Shown piece after piece: positions 8,216 through 18,339 of a stretch of 64,000 bases of DNA. The stretch lies in the NCBI RefSeq assembly GCF_001592205.1, contig NZ_BCWM01000010.1:90850-154849 (forward strand), written 5' to 3'. The notes under the pieces are model-generated. The model did not search any database. It was not told the DNA's origin and was given only the letters and a program-made list of their open reading frames with translations. The position numbers were made by a program, and so were the translations under genes. Source of the DNA: Brevundimonas vesicularis NBRC 12165. Its GTDB lineage: Bacteria > Pseudomonadota > Alphaproteobacteria > Caulobacterales > Caulobacteraceae. The first letter of the stretch is position 1. Every line of letters starts with the position of its first letter.

Positions 8216-9247
8216 TCACAGGGAGATTGAGCCAAGAGCGATAGCGGCCAGCAGGATCAGGCCGGCCTCGCGATTGGACTTGAACAGTTTCAGCGCCAGG
8301 GCGCCGTCGTTGCGGTCCAGTCGGATGACCTGACACGCCAGATGAACGGCGTAGATCACCAGACAGAGCCCGAACAGCGGCCCAAGTCCCGCGGCGAAGC
8401 CGGTCAGGGCGGCAAGGATTACGGTCAGGCCATAGAAGACCGCCACGCCGGGCTGCACGGCCGAGGCCAGGCGGCGGGCCGAGGACTTCACGCCGATCAT
8501 GGCGTCGTCCTCGATGTCCTGAAGCGCATAGATGGTGTCGTAGCCCAGGGTCCAGAAGACGCCGCCGATCCACAGCAGGACGGCGGGAAGATAGGCCTGC
8601 CACGTCAGGGCGATCGCATGGCCGCTGTCGCTGGCCGGGGACCACAGAAAGGGCCGAAACTCGCCCGCGAGATCGGCGGGCAGCAGCAGGGCGGCCGCCG
8701 CCAAGGGCAGGGCGGCGGCGAACCCCATCAGGGCGCCCCAGTTGAAGGTAAGGCCCAGCCAGGCCTGGGGCCACCAGGTGATCCGCTTCATGAACGGATA
8801 GGCCGCGACCAGGCCCAGCGACCCGACGCCCAGCCCGATGGCGACGGTCGGCAGGGTCAGCAGGATCAAAAGGCTGATCACGCTGCACGCGACGACGAAG
8901 GCCCAGGCTTGCTTCACCGAGATGCGGCCAGACGGAATGGGGCGCTGGGCGGTGCGGGCGACCTGGGCGTCGAAATCCCGATCGACGATATCGTTGAAGG
9001 CGCACCCGGCCGCCCGCATCAGACAGGCGCCGATGCCGAAGCCGACGAACAGCCACAGGTCATAGAGACCCGGCGCCTGCCGATATTGCGCCAGGGCCAG
9101 GGCGATCCCCTGCCAGCCGGGCAGCAGCAGCAGCCAGATGCCGATGGGCCGGTCGAACCGCCCCAGCTTCAACCACGGCTTCAGCCCCTCCGGCGCATGC
9201 CGATCGACCCAGTTGGCGCCGGCGTCGGGGAGGGGAGCGAAAGTCAT
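8216..9247 (-). CDS. ubiA: 4-hydroxybenzoate polyprenyltransferase
   Basis: Integral-membrane enzyme that attaches the polyprenyl tail to 4-hydroxybenzoate in ubiquinone synthesis. 343 residues, about nine helices. The first aspartate-rich motif is NDIVDRDFD (85-93) and the second is DTIYALQDIEDD near residue 245, both intact. The sequence PIGIWLLLLPGWQGIALA is typical. The N-terminus MTFAPLPDAGANWVDRHAPEG is a soluble extension common in alphaproteobacteria. It reads the same way as the lipoprotein gene 22 bases downstream. It supplies the quinone pool upstream of the oxidase cluster nearby, but no regulatory link is visible. Confidence 0.95.
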   Translation of the reverse strand: MTFAPLPDAGANWVDRHAPEGLKPWLKLGRFDRPIGIWLLLLPGWQGIALALAQYRQAPGLYDLWLFVGFGIGACLMRAAGCAFNDIVDRDFDAQVARTAQRPIPSGRISVKQAWAFVVACSVISLLILLTLPTVAIGLGVGSLGLVAAYPFMKRITWWPQAWLGLTFNWGALMGFAAALPLAAAALLLPADLAGEFRPFLWSPASDSGHAIALTWQAYLPAVLLWIGGVFWTLGYDTIYALQDIEDDAMIGVKSSARRLASAVQPGVAVFYGLTVILAALTGFAAGLGPLFGLCLVIYAVHLACQVIRLDRNDGALALKLFKSNREAGLILLAAIALGSISL

Positions 9248-9319
9248 GCGGCTGACTTAGCGCGTAGGGCCCGAGGGGTGAAGGCGCCGCGCTCTGTTTC
9301 GGATGGTGGCGCATAGAAA

Positions 9320-9344
9320 AAGGGGCTGGATGATCCAGCCCCTT
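9320..9344 (-). terminator. intrinsic terminator of the PadR operon
   Basis: AAGGGGCTGGA (9320-9330) pairs with TCCAGCCCCTT (9334-9344) around TGA. On the minus strand the stem is followed by a run of T (TTTTTC), a classical rho-independent terminator 24 bases after the DUF2807 stop. The plus side is also T-rich, so it may work both ways. Confidence 0.85.
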
Positions 9345-9368
9345 CTCTTTTGGTTATCAGCGCAACCG

Positions 9369-10151
9369 TCAGTCCTGATAGACGTCGCCGGAGCCGGAGA
9401 CGGTGCTGTTCAGGTTGGCGGGGCGGGTGGCCAAGGCCACGTCGCCGGAGCCGGCGATCGCAACCTTGACGTCGCCGGTCGGGGCGATGCGGGCGTCGCC
9501 GGAGCCGGCGATGTCCACCCAGGCGTCGCGGGTCGCCAGGTCGCCCAGGGACGCATCGCCCGAGCCGGCGATGTCCAGCTTCAGCTCGTCGGTGCGACCC
9601 GAGGCGGTGACCTCGGCCGAACCGGCGATGTCGACCGTCAGCGACGGCTGGTCATAGCCGGTGATCTGCAGGTCGCCCGAGCCCTTGGCGTTGAAGCGGT
9701 TCACCTTGGGCGCGGTGATGACGACCTTCAGTTCGTCGCGCTCGGAGCGGGCGGAGAAGTTGCCGTTGCTCCAGCCGAACACGACCCGCTCGTCGCCGTC
9801 GCCCAGATCGAGGCGGCCGTCGACCAGACGGACCCGGTCGGTCAGACCCTTGGGCCCGGTGATGACGACGGTGTTGGCGTCGCCCTGGACATAGTCGACG
9901 TCAATGCTGGAATCGACGGTCAGGGTCTCGCCGCCGGTCCAAGGCAGGGTGCGGGTGGTCAGGGGGCCGAGGTCGTCGGTCCCGCCGCCCTTGACCCGCT
10001 CGAAGCGGATGGTCTCGCCGTCCTGGTCCTTGATGGTCCAGGCCCAGCCGTGGCGCTGGAGGTCATGGCCGCCGATCGCCAGCGCGCCGCCGAGGGTGAC
10101 CAGGCACAGCACCAGGGCGGCGCCGGCGATGATGAACAGGGTGCGGATCAT
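9369..10151 (-). CDS. DUF2807 (putative auto-transporter adhesin, head GIN) protein with GSGD repeats
   Basis: 260 residues. An N-terminal signal anchor (residues 5-27) is followed by a domain that repeats AGSGD-like units with a period of about 18-20 residues: GSGDLQI, AGSAEVT, AGSGDASL, AGSGDARI, AGSGDVAL, GSGDVYQD. This is the parallel-beta pattern of the DUF2807 family. Envelope-facing; function unknown. The ATG at 10151 overlaps the stop of the DUF1700 gene (ATGA). A PadR regulator, DUF1700 membrane protein and beta-repeat protein together resemble envelope-stress operons in other phyla; that analogy is inference. Confidence 0.85.
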   Translation of the reverse strand: MIRTLFIIAGAALVLCLVTLGGALAIGGHDLQRHGWAWTIKDQDGETIRFERVKGGGTDDLGPLTTRTLPWTGGETLTVDSSIDVDYVQGDANTVVITGPKGLTDRVRLVDGRLDLGDGDERVVFGWSNGNFSARSERDELKVVITAPKVNRFNAKGSGDLQITGYDQPSLTVDIAGSAEVTASGRTDELKLDIAGSGDASLGDLATRDAWVDIAGSGDARIAPTGDVKVAIAGSGDVALATRPANLNSTVSGSGDVYQD

Positions 10152-10747
10152 GCCGAGACTCCCGAGGTCGAGGTGGATTGAACGCTGGTCGGCTCAAGCG
10201 CCGGCTTCAGCAGGCGGTAGTGCAGGCGGGCGAACCAGACGACGCCGTTGACCAGCCAGATGGTGAAGATGGTCAACAGGGCGCCGATGAAGACGGCGCC
10301 GGCCATCAGGCCCAGACCCATCAGGATCGCCGCGAACGGCCCGCCGGGGAAGCCGGCGAAGGGACCCGCGACCATGATCACGCCGCCGCCGATGAACAGG
10401 CCGATGGCGGCGATGAAGAAGCCGAACACGGTCCCGATCACGCCCATCAGCAGGGGAAGGAGGATCAGGATGTCCAGCGCCCCCAGGCCCAGGACCGCGA
10501 AGACGGCGCCGGCGGCGGCGGAGGGGTTCTTCTCCTGATGCCAGCGCTGGATTCCGGCCTCGGCCTTGAGCTCGCGAGCCAGGCGGACCGGATCGCCGAG
10601 CGCGGAGGCCACCTCGGCCTCGGTGCGGCCGGCGGCCAGGCCGTCGTCGAAGTGGGTCTGATAGTCGGCGATGATGTCGTTGGCGGTCGTGGTGGGCAGG
10701 CCGACGAGGCCTTCCTTCAGACGATCGATGAATTCGGCGCGCGTCAT
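10148..10747 (-). CDS. DUF1700 family membrane protein
   Basis: 199 residues. The N-terminal half is the soluble helical DUF1700 signature (MTRAEFIDRLKEGLVGLP, then DIIADYQTHFDDGLAAGRTEAEVASALGDP in outline), followed by three or four hydrophobic helices from about residue 75 to 175. The family usually accompanies PadR regulators. Start at 10747 overlaps the PadR stop (ATGA), and its own stop overlaps the DUF2807 start, so the three genes form a translationally coupled operon. A role in sensing or controlling the DUF2807 product is inferred from this arrangement only. Confidence 0.88.
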   Translation of the reverse strand: MTRAEFIDRLKEGLVGLPTTTANDIIADYQTHFDDGLAAGRTEAEVASALGDPVRLARELKAEAGIQRWHQEKNPSAAAGAVFAVLGLGALDILILLPLLMGVIGTVFGFFIAAIGLFIGGGVIMVAGPFAGFPGGPFAAILMGLGLMAGAVFIGALLTIFTIWLVNGVVWFARLHYRLLKPALEPTSVQSTSTSGVSA

Positions 10748-11112
10748 TGAGCGGCTCCCTGATCGGCGTCGTTCGCCACGATGGCGTCGACGGCCTTGGT
10801 GAAGGCGGACCATTCGGCAGTCTGGGCGGCGAGGGCCCCCCGGCCCGCTTCGGTCAGTCGATAGTATTTGCGTGACGGCCCGGCGGAGGATTCGACCAGA
10901 TAGGTCTCGACCTGTCCTTCGGACTGCATGCGGCGCATTAGGGGGTAGATCGTGCCTTCCCCCATATCGATCGCGTCCGACAGGCGGCTGGCGATCTCGT
11001 AGGCGTAGCTGTCCGCCCGGTTCAGAAGGGCCAGGACGCAAAGTCCCAGCACGCCCTTCTTCAGCTGTATCTCGATGGTTTCTGGCACCTCGGCTCTCCC
11101 GTTGATAACCAC
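10744..11112 (-). CDS. PadR family transcriptional regulator
   Basis: 122 residues with the PadR winged helix: KKGVLGLCVLALLNRADSYAYEIASRL, then EGTIYPLMRRMQSEG as the recognition region, then the wing SAGPSRKYYRLTEAGR. The C-terminal dimerisation helix is short, as in the PadR-s2 group. First gene of a three-gene coupled operon with DUF1700 and DUF2807 proteins, which it probably represses, with release by an unknown signal. The ATG at 11112 is the first in frame. A direct repeat of CAAGGTA just upstream (11122-11145) is the likely operator. Confidence 0.9.
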   Translation of the reverse strand: MVINGRAEVPETIEIQLKKGVLGLCVLALLNRADSYAYEIASRLSDAIDMGEGTIYPLMRRMQSEGQVETYLVESSAGPSRKYYRLTEAGRGALAAQTAEWSAFTKAVDAIVANDADQGAAQ

Positions 11113-11121
11113 TGACTACGG

Positions 11122-11145
11122 CAAGGTATCTTGTGACGCAAGGTA
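11122..11145 (-). promoter_or_regulatory. probable PadR operator
   Basis: CAAGGTA occurs at 11122-11128 and again at 11139-11145, 17 bases apart start to start, beginning 9 bases upstream of the padR start codon. TACCTTG on the minus strand would be read twice on one helix face. Position and repetition suggest autoregulation; binding is inference. Confidence 0.45.
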
Positions 11146-11287
11146 GCTATCGAAACATGACAGCGATTTAATCGAGGCCGGCTGAAGGCGGCTTTGCGGC
11201 CTGAGCGCCGTTGATCGCTTGGCAAGCCGAAAGCGATCCGATAGGTGACCGAGAACGCCGGGCGTGGGAATCGCGCCAGCGTGATCT

Positions 11288-11306
11288 CTTGCGAGCCATT
11301 CGCAAG
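11288..11306 (+). promoter_or_regulatory. Fur-type inverted repeat upstream of coxB
   Basis: CTTGCGA-GCCAT-TCGCAAG is a perfect 7-bp inverted repeat with a five-base spacer, 37 bases before the chosen coxB start. The TTGCGA-N5-TCGCAA form matches my recollection of iron-regulator (Fur/Mur-like) boxes in alphaproteobacteria. It could instead be a stem in the mRNA leader. Confidence 0.4.
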
Positions 11307-11342
11307 TATCTGCTGCATAACGGTTTTATGGGGAAGTCTCAT

Positions 11343-14023
<2,681 letters not shown>

Positions 14024-14046
14024 GCCTTTCCAACGACATGAAATCG

Positions 14047-14079
14047 AAGGCCGCTCTTTCCGTCGGAAGGGGCGGCCTT
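14047..14079 (+). terminator. hairpin between coxA and ctaB (terminator or attenuator)
   Basis: AAGGCCGC (14047-14054) pairs with GCGGCCTT (14072-14079), and the inner TCTTTCC/GGAAGGG arms extend the stem with wobble pairs. CTTCATTT follows. It would let coxBA be transcribed more than the downstream assembly genes. Confidence 0.65.
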
Positions 14080-14096
14080 CTTCATTTGGGTATGCT

Positions 14097-15077
14097 ATGC
14101 GGCCCTCACAGATGACCGAAGTTCAGACCCGACCCGTTCTCTCGACCGCCCAGCCGGAGGATTTCTTCCAGCTGCTGAAGCCGCGCGTGATGTCGCTGGT
14201 GGTGTTCACCGCTGCGACCGGGCTGATCGTCGCGCCCGGATCGGTCAATCCGCTGGTCGCGGCCATCGCCATCCTGTGCATCGCCGTGGGGGCGGGGGCG
14301 GCCGGGGCGCTGAACATGGCGCTGGAAGGCGAGACCGACGCCCTGATGCGGCGCACGCGCGGCCGGCCGGTGGCGGCAGGACGTGTGCGCAAGAACGACG
14401 CCATGGCGTTCGGCGTCATCCTGAGCCTGTTTTCGGTCATGCTGCTGGGGATGAACACCAACTGGCTGGCGGCCGGCCTGCTGGCCATGACCATCGTCTA
14501 TTACGCCGGCTTCTACACCCTGCTGCTGAAGCGGCGGACGCCCCAGAACATCGTCATCGGCGGCGCGGCGGGCGCCTTTCCGCCCGTGATCGGCTGGGCG
14601 GCGGCGACGGGCCATGCGCCGTGGCAGGCGTGGCTGCTGTTTCTCATCATCTTCCTGTGGACCCCGCCGCACAGCTGGGCGCTGGCGCTGTATTCGGCCG
14701 GCGACTACGCCAAGGCGGGCATTCCGATGATGCCGGTGGCCAAGGGCGCCAAGTCCACGCGGTTGCAGATCCTGCTCTACACCCTGGTCTTCGTGCCGGT
14801 CGCCATCGCCCCGGCCTTCGCGGGCCTGGGCGGGATCATCTATCTGGTCGTGTCGGTCGCGGGCGGCCTGGGCTTTCTGGGTCTGGCGGTGCGCCTTTAT
14901 CGCTCGCGCGCGGGCGACGAGCCGGACAAGGCCGAGGCCGTGGGACGCGAGGCCGCATTGTATGACGTCAAGGTCCAGGCCAAACCGGCGCGGGACCTGT
15001 TCGCCTTTTCCATCCTCTATCTGATGGCGCTGTTCTCGGCGCTGCTGGTCGAGGCCCTGTCCGGTCTGGGAGCGTAA
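14097..15077 (+). CDS. ctaB: protoheme IX farnesyltransferase (heme O synthase)
   Basis: Membrane UbiA-superfamily enzyme that adds a farnesyl group to heme b, making heme o for the oxidase. 326 residues (311 if it starts at the ATG at 14112), about nine helices. Typical stretches are FFQLLKPRVMSLVVFTA, RTRGRPVAAGRV and DYAKAGIPMMPVA. The first metal/diphosphate motif reads N73-x3-E77-x3-D81 (NMALEGETD), where the family consensus as I know it is NxxxDxxxD, so Glu replaces the first Asp. Activity is probably kept since the cluster is intact. The next small gene follows 4 bases later. Confidence 0.94.
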   Translation: MRPSQMTEVQTRPVLSTAQPEDFFQLLKPRVMSLVVFTAATGLIVAPGSVNPLVAAIAILCIAVGAGAAGALNMALEGETDALMRRTRGRPVAAGRVRKNDAMAFGVILSLFSVMLLGMNTNWLAAGLLAMTIVYYAGFYTLLLKRRTPQNIVIGGAAGAFPPVIGWAAATGHAPWQAWLLFLIIFLWTPPHSWALALYSAGDYAKAGIPMMPVAKGAKSTRLQILLYTLVFVPVAIAPAFAGLGGIIYLVVSVAGGLGFLGLAVRLYRSRAGDEPDKAEAVGREAALYDVKVQAKPARDLFAFSILYLMALFSALLVEALSGLGA

Positions 15078-15081
15078 AACC

Positions 15082-15252
15082 ATGCGTCTGACGCCTGAGG
15101 AACTTCGCGCGCGCAAGCGTCGCAATGTCTGGATCGCCTCGGCGCTGGTGGCCTTCATCGTGCTGGTGTTCGCCACCACGGTGCTGCGCCTGCAACAGAA
15201 CCAGGCGGCCGAGCGCGCGCTGGCGACGGCGGTGGAGACGTCCCAACCATGA
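15082..15252 (+). CDS. small single-helix oxidase-cluster protein (CoxF-like)
   Basis: 56 residues beginning MRLTPEELRARKRRNVWIAS, then one transmembrane helix (about residues 17-36) and a polar Gln/Glu/Ala tail ending VETSQP. A protein of this size and layout (charged N-terminus, single helix) commonly sits between ctaB and ctaG in alphaproteobacteria and is annotated as a small oxidase assembly protein; the name CoxF is an analogy. It starts 4 bases after ctaB and overlaps ctaG by ATGA, so translation is coupled. It is easily missed because of its length. Confidence 0.75.
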   Translation: MRLTPEELRARKRRNVWIASALVAFIVLVFATTVLRLQQNQAAERALATAVETSQP

Positions 15253-15785
15253 AGGCGGGCCGCAAGAATCTGATCGCCATCATCTGCGTCTTCGGCGTGA
15301 TGGGCATGACCGGGGCGGCGTTCGCGGCGGTGCCGCTCTATCGGATGTTCTGTCAGGTCACGGGTTTCGGTGGCACCACGATGAAGGCCGATAAGGCCTC
15401 CGACACCGTGCTGGACGAGACGGTGATGGTGCGGTTCGACACCAATGTGCGCGGCGTGCCGATGACCTTCCGCGCCGAGCAGTCGACCCAGCGGGTGCGG
15501 ATCGGCGAGACGGGCCTGGCCTATTTCGACGTGACCAACACCTCGGACAAGCCGATCCAGGTGCGCGCCAGCTACAATGTCTCGCCCGAGCAGACGGGGC
15601 CGTATTTCCAGAAGCTGCAATGTTTCTGCTTCACCGACCAGACGCTGGCGGCGGGCGAGACGCGCCAGTTCCCGGTCCAGTATTTCATCGCCCCGGAACT
15701 GGCCACGGACCGTGAGGCCAAGGGCGCGCGCGACATCACCCTGAGCTACACCTTCTACCCCTCCGTGGACGCGCCCAAGGCGTGA
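15249..15785 (+). CDS. ctaG: cytochrome c oxidase assembly protein Cox11 (CuB insertion)
   Basis: 178 residues; one N-terminal anchor helix (about 7-29) and a periplasmic immunoglobulin-like domain. The copper-binding CFCF motif is at residues 125-128 and a third conserved Cys (35) follows the anchor in YRMFCQVTGFGGT. Cox11 delivers copper to CuB of subunit I. The start overlaps the small upstream gene and the stop overlaps the NUDIX gene (GTGA), so it is embedded in a coupled string. Confidence 0.95.
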   Translation: MKAGRKNLIAIICVFGVMGMTGAAFAAVPLYRMFCQVTGFGGTTMKADKASDTVLDETVMVRFDTNVRGVPMTFRAEQSTQRVRIGETGLAYFDVTNTSDKPIQVRASYNVSPEQTGPYFQKLQCFCFTDQTLAAGETRQFPVQYFIAPELATDREAKGARDITLSYTFYPSVDAPKA

Positions 15786-16204
15786 CTTCGAAGCCGGGCG
15801 TGGACTTTCCCGGCGTCGGCTGCGGCCTGGTGATCCAGCGCGCCGACGGGCGGGTCTTGCTGTGCAAACGGCTGAAGGCGCCCGAGGCCGGGTTCTGGAA
15901 CATCGTCGGCGGCAAGGTCGACCTGATGGAGCGCTCCATCGACGCCGCGCGGCGCGAGGCCGAGGAGGAGAGCGGGCTGAAGATCGGCGCGGTCGATTTC
16001 CTGTGCCTGGCCGAAGAGATCATTCTCGCCGACGGCCAGCACTGGGTGTCGCTGATCTATGTCACCCGCGACTTCACCGGCGAGCCGTCTCTGACCGAGC
16101 CGGACAAGCTGTCGGAGATCGGCTGGTTCGCGCTGGACGACCTTCCCCAGCCGCTGTCGGCCTTTTCGGCCAAGGCGTTCAGAGCCTTGAACAAGGCGGA
16201 ATAG
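15782..16204 (+). CDS. NUDIX hydrolase inside the oxidase cluster
   Basis: 140 residues with a complete Nudix box (G-x5-E-x7-REUxEExGU): GKVDLMERSIDAARREAEEE followed by SGL. It hydrolyses a nucleoside-diphosphate-linked or related substrate that cannot be assigned here; the sequence looks like ADP-ribose/nucleotide clean-up members. Translation starts at GTG 15782, overlapping the ctaG stop, so it is co-expressed with oxidase assembly genes. That placement is unusual, and a link with heme or redox metabolism is speculation. Length is normal for a single-domain Nudix protein. Confidence 0.88.
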   Translation: MTSKPGVDFPGVGCGLVIQRADGRVLLCKRLKAPEAGFWNIVGGKVDLMERSIDAARREAEEESGLKIGAVDFLCLAEEIILADGQHWVSLIYVTRDFTGEPSLTEPDKLSEIGWFALDDLPQPLSAFSAKAFRALNKAE

Positions 16205-16285
16205 CGGCACGGCTCTGGCGTCGGGGAAAATCGAACGCTATAGCCGCTATAACAACCGACTCTGGCCGACGAAGAGACGCGATTC

Positions 16286-17194
16286 ATGGCTGACGCCCAC
16301 GCCACTCCGCAGCACGACTACCACCTGGTGGCGCCCAGCCCCTGGCCGCTGGTGTCCTCGGTCGCTGCGACCATCATGTTCATCGGCGCGGTGATCTGGA
16401 TGAAGGGCCTGGCCCCGGCGGACGGCGGCCCGATCGCCGCCAACTTCCTGGCCGAAGGCAAGCCTGGCGTCTTCTTCGCCGGTCTGGCCGGCGTGCTGAT
16501 CTCGGCCTTCTGCTGGTGGGCGGACGTCATCAAGGAATCCAAGGCGGGCGACCATACGCCGGTCGTGTCGCTGGGCCTGCGCTACGGCATGATCCTGTTC
16601 ATCGCGTCGGAGGTGATGTTCTTCGTCGCCTTCTTCTGGATGTTCTTCGACATGGCCCTGTTCCATGAGTCGCGGGCGCTTACGCCAGAAGTCGGCACCT
16701 GGGCCGATACCGCCAAGGCCTGGTCGACCTGGCCGCCGAAGGGCGTCGAGGTCCTGTCGCCGTGGCAGCTGCCGCTGCTGAACACCGTGACCCTGCTGCT
16801 CTCGGGCTGCACCGTCACCTGGGCTCACCATGCGATCCAGGTCGGCGACCGCAAGGGTGCCAAGATCGCCCTGATCATCACCGTGGCGCTGGGCGTGCTG
16901 TTCACCTGCGTCCAGGCCTATGAGTACAACCACATCCTGCACGAGAAGCTGTTCTTCAACGAAGAGGCCGTGAACTCGGGCCTGTATGGCTCGATCTTCT
17001 TCATGGCGACGGGCTTCCACGGCTTCCACGTCCTGATCGGCACCATCTTCCTGGCGGTCTGCCTGATCCGCCTGCTGAAGGGCGACTTCACCCCGCAGAA
17101 GCATTTCGGCTTCGAGGCGGCGGCCTGGTACTGGCACTTCGTGGACGTGGTCTGGCTGTTCCTGTTCGCCTTCGTCTATGTCGTCTTCGGTTGA
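16286..17194 (+). CDS. coxC: cytochrome c oxidase subunit III
   Basis: 302 residues, seven helices, typical COX III. It opens with HDYHLVAPSPWPLVSS, contains RYGMILFIASEVMFFVAFFW and YEYNHILHEKLFFN, and ends HFVDVVWLFLFAFVYVVFG. The Glu in the ASEVMFF helix is the conserved carboxylate. Together with coxB and coxA it forms the catalytic core. An 81-base gap separates it from the NUDIX gene, and GCTATAAC at about 16244-16251 resembles a Caulobacter-type -10 element, so it may have an extra promoter. TTG of the next gene overlaps its stop. Confidence 0.95.
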   Translation: MADAHATPQHDYHLVAPSPWPLVSSVAATIMFIGAVIWMKGLAPADGGPIAANFLAEGKPGVFFAGLAGVLISAFCWWADVIKESKAGDHTPVVSLGLRYGMILFIASEVMFFVAFFWMFFDMALFHESRALTPEVGTWADTAKAWSTWPPKGVEVLSPWQLPLLNTVTLLLSGCTVTWAHHAIQVGDRKGAKIALIITVALGVLFTCVQAYEYNHILHEKLFFNEEAVNSGLYGSIFFMATGFHGFHVLIGTIFLAVCLIRLLKGDFTPQKHFGFEAAAWYWHFVDVVWLFLFAFVYVVFG

Positions 17195-17592
17195 ACCAAG
17201 ACGGCCCTGAAGACATCGCAGCGGCGCGGGACGAGGAATCGTCCCGCGCCGTCGTCGTTTCCGATACGCCGGTTCGCTGGGCGCTGCGGGGGCGTTGTCC
17301 CCGGTGCGGCCAGGGCGCGTTGTTCGCAGGCTTTCTGAAGGTGGCGCCCGGCTGCACGGCCTGCGGTCTGGACTATTCCACCATCCAGACGGGCGACGGC
17401 CCCGCCAGCTTTATCATGCAGATCGCCGGCTTCATCGTCGGCTTCTCGGCCCTGTTCGTCGAAATCAAATACCATCCGCCCATGTGGCTGCATCTGATCG
17501 TCTGGCTGCCGTTGGTGGTCGCCCTGTCGCTGGCCCTGATGCGGCCGGGGCGGGGACTGATGATCGGGCTGCAATATCGGAACCAGCGATGA
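17191..17592 (+). CDS. DUF983 zinc-ribbon membrane protein
   Basis: 133 residues. A four-cysteine ribbon (CPRCGQGALF and CTACGLDY, residues about 36-62) precedes two hydrophobic helices (about 72-92 and 97-117). DUF983 proteins are regularly found after subunit III in alphaproteobacterial oxidase clusters and are presumed to help assembly; the biochemical role is not established to my knowledge. It begins with TTG at 17191, overlapping the coxC stop as TTGA, and its stop overlaps the SURF1 start (ATGA). Confidence 0.88.
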   Translation: MNQDGPEDIAAARDEESSRAVVVSDTPVRWALRGRCPRCGQGALFAGFLKVAPGCTACGLDYSTIQTGDGPASFIMQIAGFIVGFSALFVEIKYHPPMWLHLIVWLPLVVALSLALMRPGRGLMIGLQYRNQR

Positions 17593-18329
17593 AGCGTTTC
17601 CCCTGGATCCTGACCGTGCTGACGGTGCTGGGCCTGATCCTGCTGATCGGGTTGGGCGTGTGGCAGGTCGAGCGGCTGAAGTGGAAGGAAGGGCTGATCG
17701 CGGCGGCCGATGCGGCGGCGGCGAAACCGCCCGCGCCGCTGGAGCAGGTGCTGGCCGAAGGTGATCTGGAGTTCAGGAAGGCGCTAATCGTCTGTCCGGG
17801 CCTGGCCAGCGCACCCTTCGTCGAGCTTCAGAGCATCCATGACGGCGAGGCCGGGGTGCGGCTGATCTCGGCGTGCAAGCCGGCGGGGGCGGATTTCACC
17901 CTGCTGGTCGATCGTGGCTTTGTCGGCGACGGCGTGACGGCGCGTCCGCGCGTGCTCGAAACCACCCTGCCGCTCGTGATGGTCGGAGAGTTCCGCACCT
18001 TCGACAAGCCCGGCGCCATGAGCCCGGCGCCCCGCGACGGCCGCTTCTACGCCCGCGACACGGCGGCGATGGCCAGGGCGCTGAACGTCTCCGGGCCGGT
18101 GCGACCCGAGGCCGTGTTCGCCATCACCGCCGTCAATCCCGAGTTCCCGGCGCTAAGGCCCTCTGCGCCGCCCGCGGCCTTTTCCAACAACCATTTCGGA
18201 TACGCCCTGACGTGGTTCGGACTGGCGATCGCGCTTGCGGGTTTCTATGTGGCCCTGCTTCGCCGTCGCATCAAGAAAGACGGTCCTCAAGCAGCCGCGC
18301 ACCGCGTGCGCGGCGATAGGAAAGACTAA
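17589..18329 (+). CDS. SURF1 family oxidase assembly protein with a repeat-derived tail
   Basis: 246 residues; SURF1/Shy1 proteins assist heme a insertion into subunit I. Layout is classical: N-terminal helix (about 5-22) with GVWQVERLKWKEGLI after it, a periplasmic domain, and a second helix (HFGYALTWFGLAIALAGFYVAL region) near the end. The final residues DGPQAAAHRVRGDRKD are encoded by a palindromic repeat (18285-18339), not by family sequence, which normally stops soon after the second helix. The start overlaps the DUF983 stop. Confidence 0.9.
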   Translation: MKRFPWILTVLTVLGLILLIGLGVWQVERLKWKEGLIAAADAAAAKPPAPLEQVLAEGDLEFRKALIVCPGLASAPFVELQSIHDGEAGVRLISACKPAGADFTLLVDRGFVGDGVTARPRVLETTLPLVMVGEFRTFDKPGAMSPAPRDGRFYARDTAAMARALNVSGPVRPEAVFAITAVNPEFPALRPSAPPAAFSNNHFGYALTWFGLAIALAGFYVALLRRRIKKDGPQAAAHRVRGDRKD

Positions 18330-18339
18330 AGTCCTGACC
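18285..18339 (+). repeat. palindromic repeat copy 2, spanning the SURF1 stop and M16 start
   Basis: CCTCAAGCAGCC, then a perfect stem GCGCAC-CGC-GTGCGC, then GGCGATAGGAAAGAC and AAAGTCCT. The 5' half shares CTCAAGCAGC and GCGATAG with copy 1. The two ends (CCTCA-GCAGC and GGAAAGAC-AAAG-CCT) recur with almost identical spacing (34 versus 35 bases) in copy 3 at 51143-51194. SURF1 ends inside it at 18329. Confidence 0.6.
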
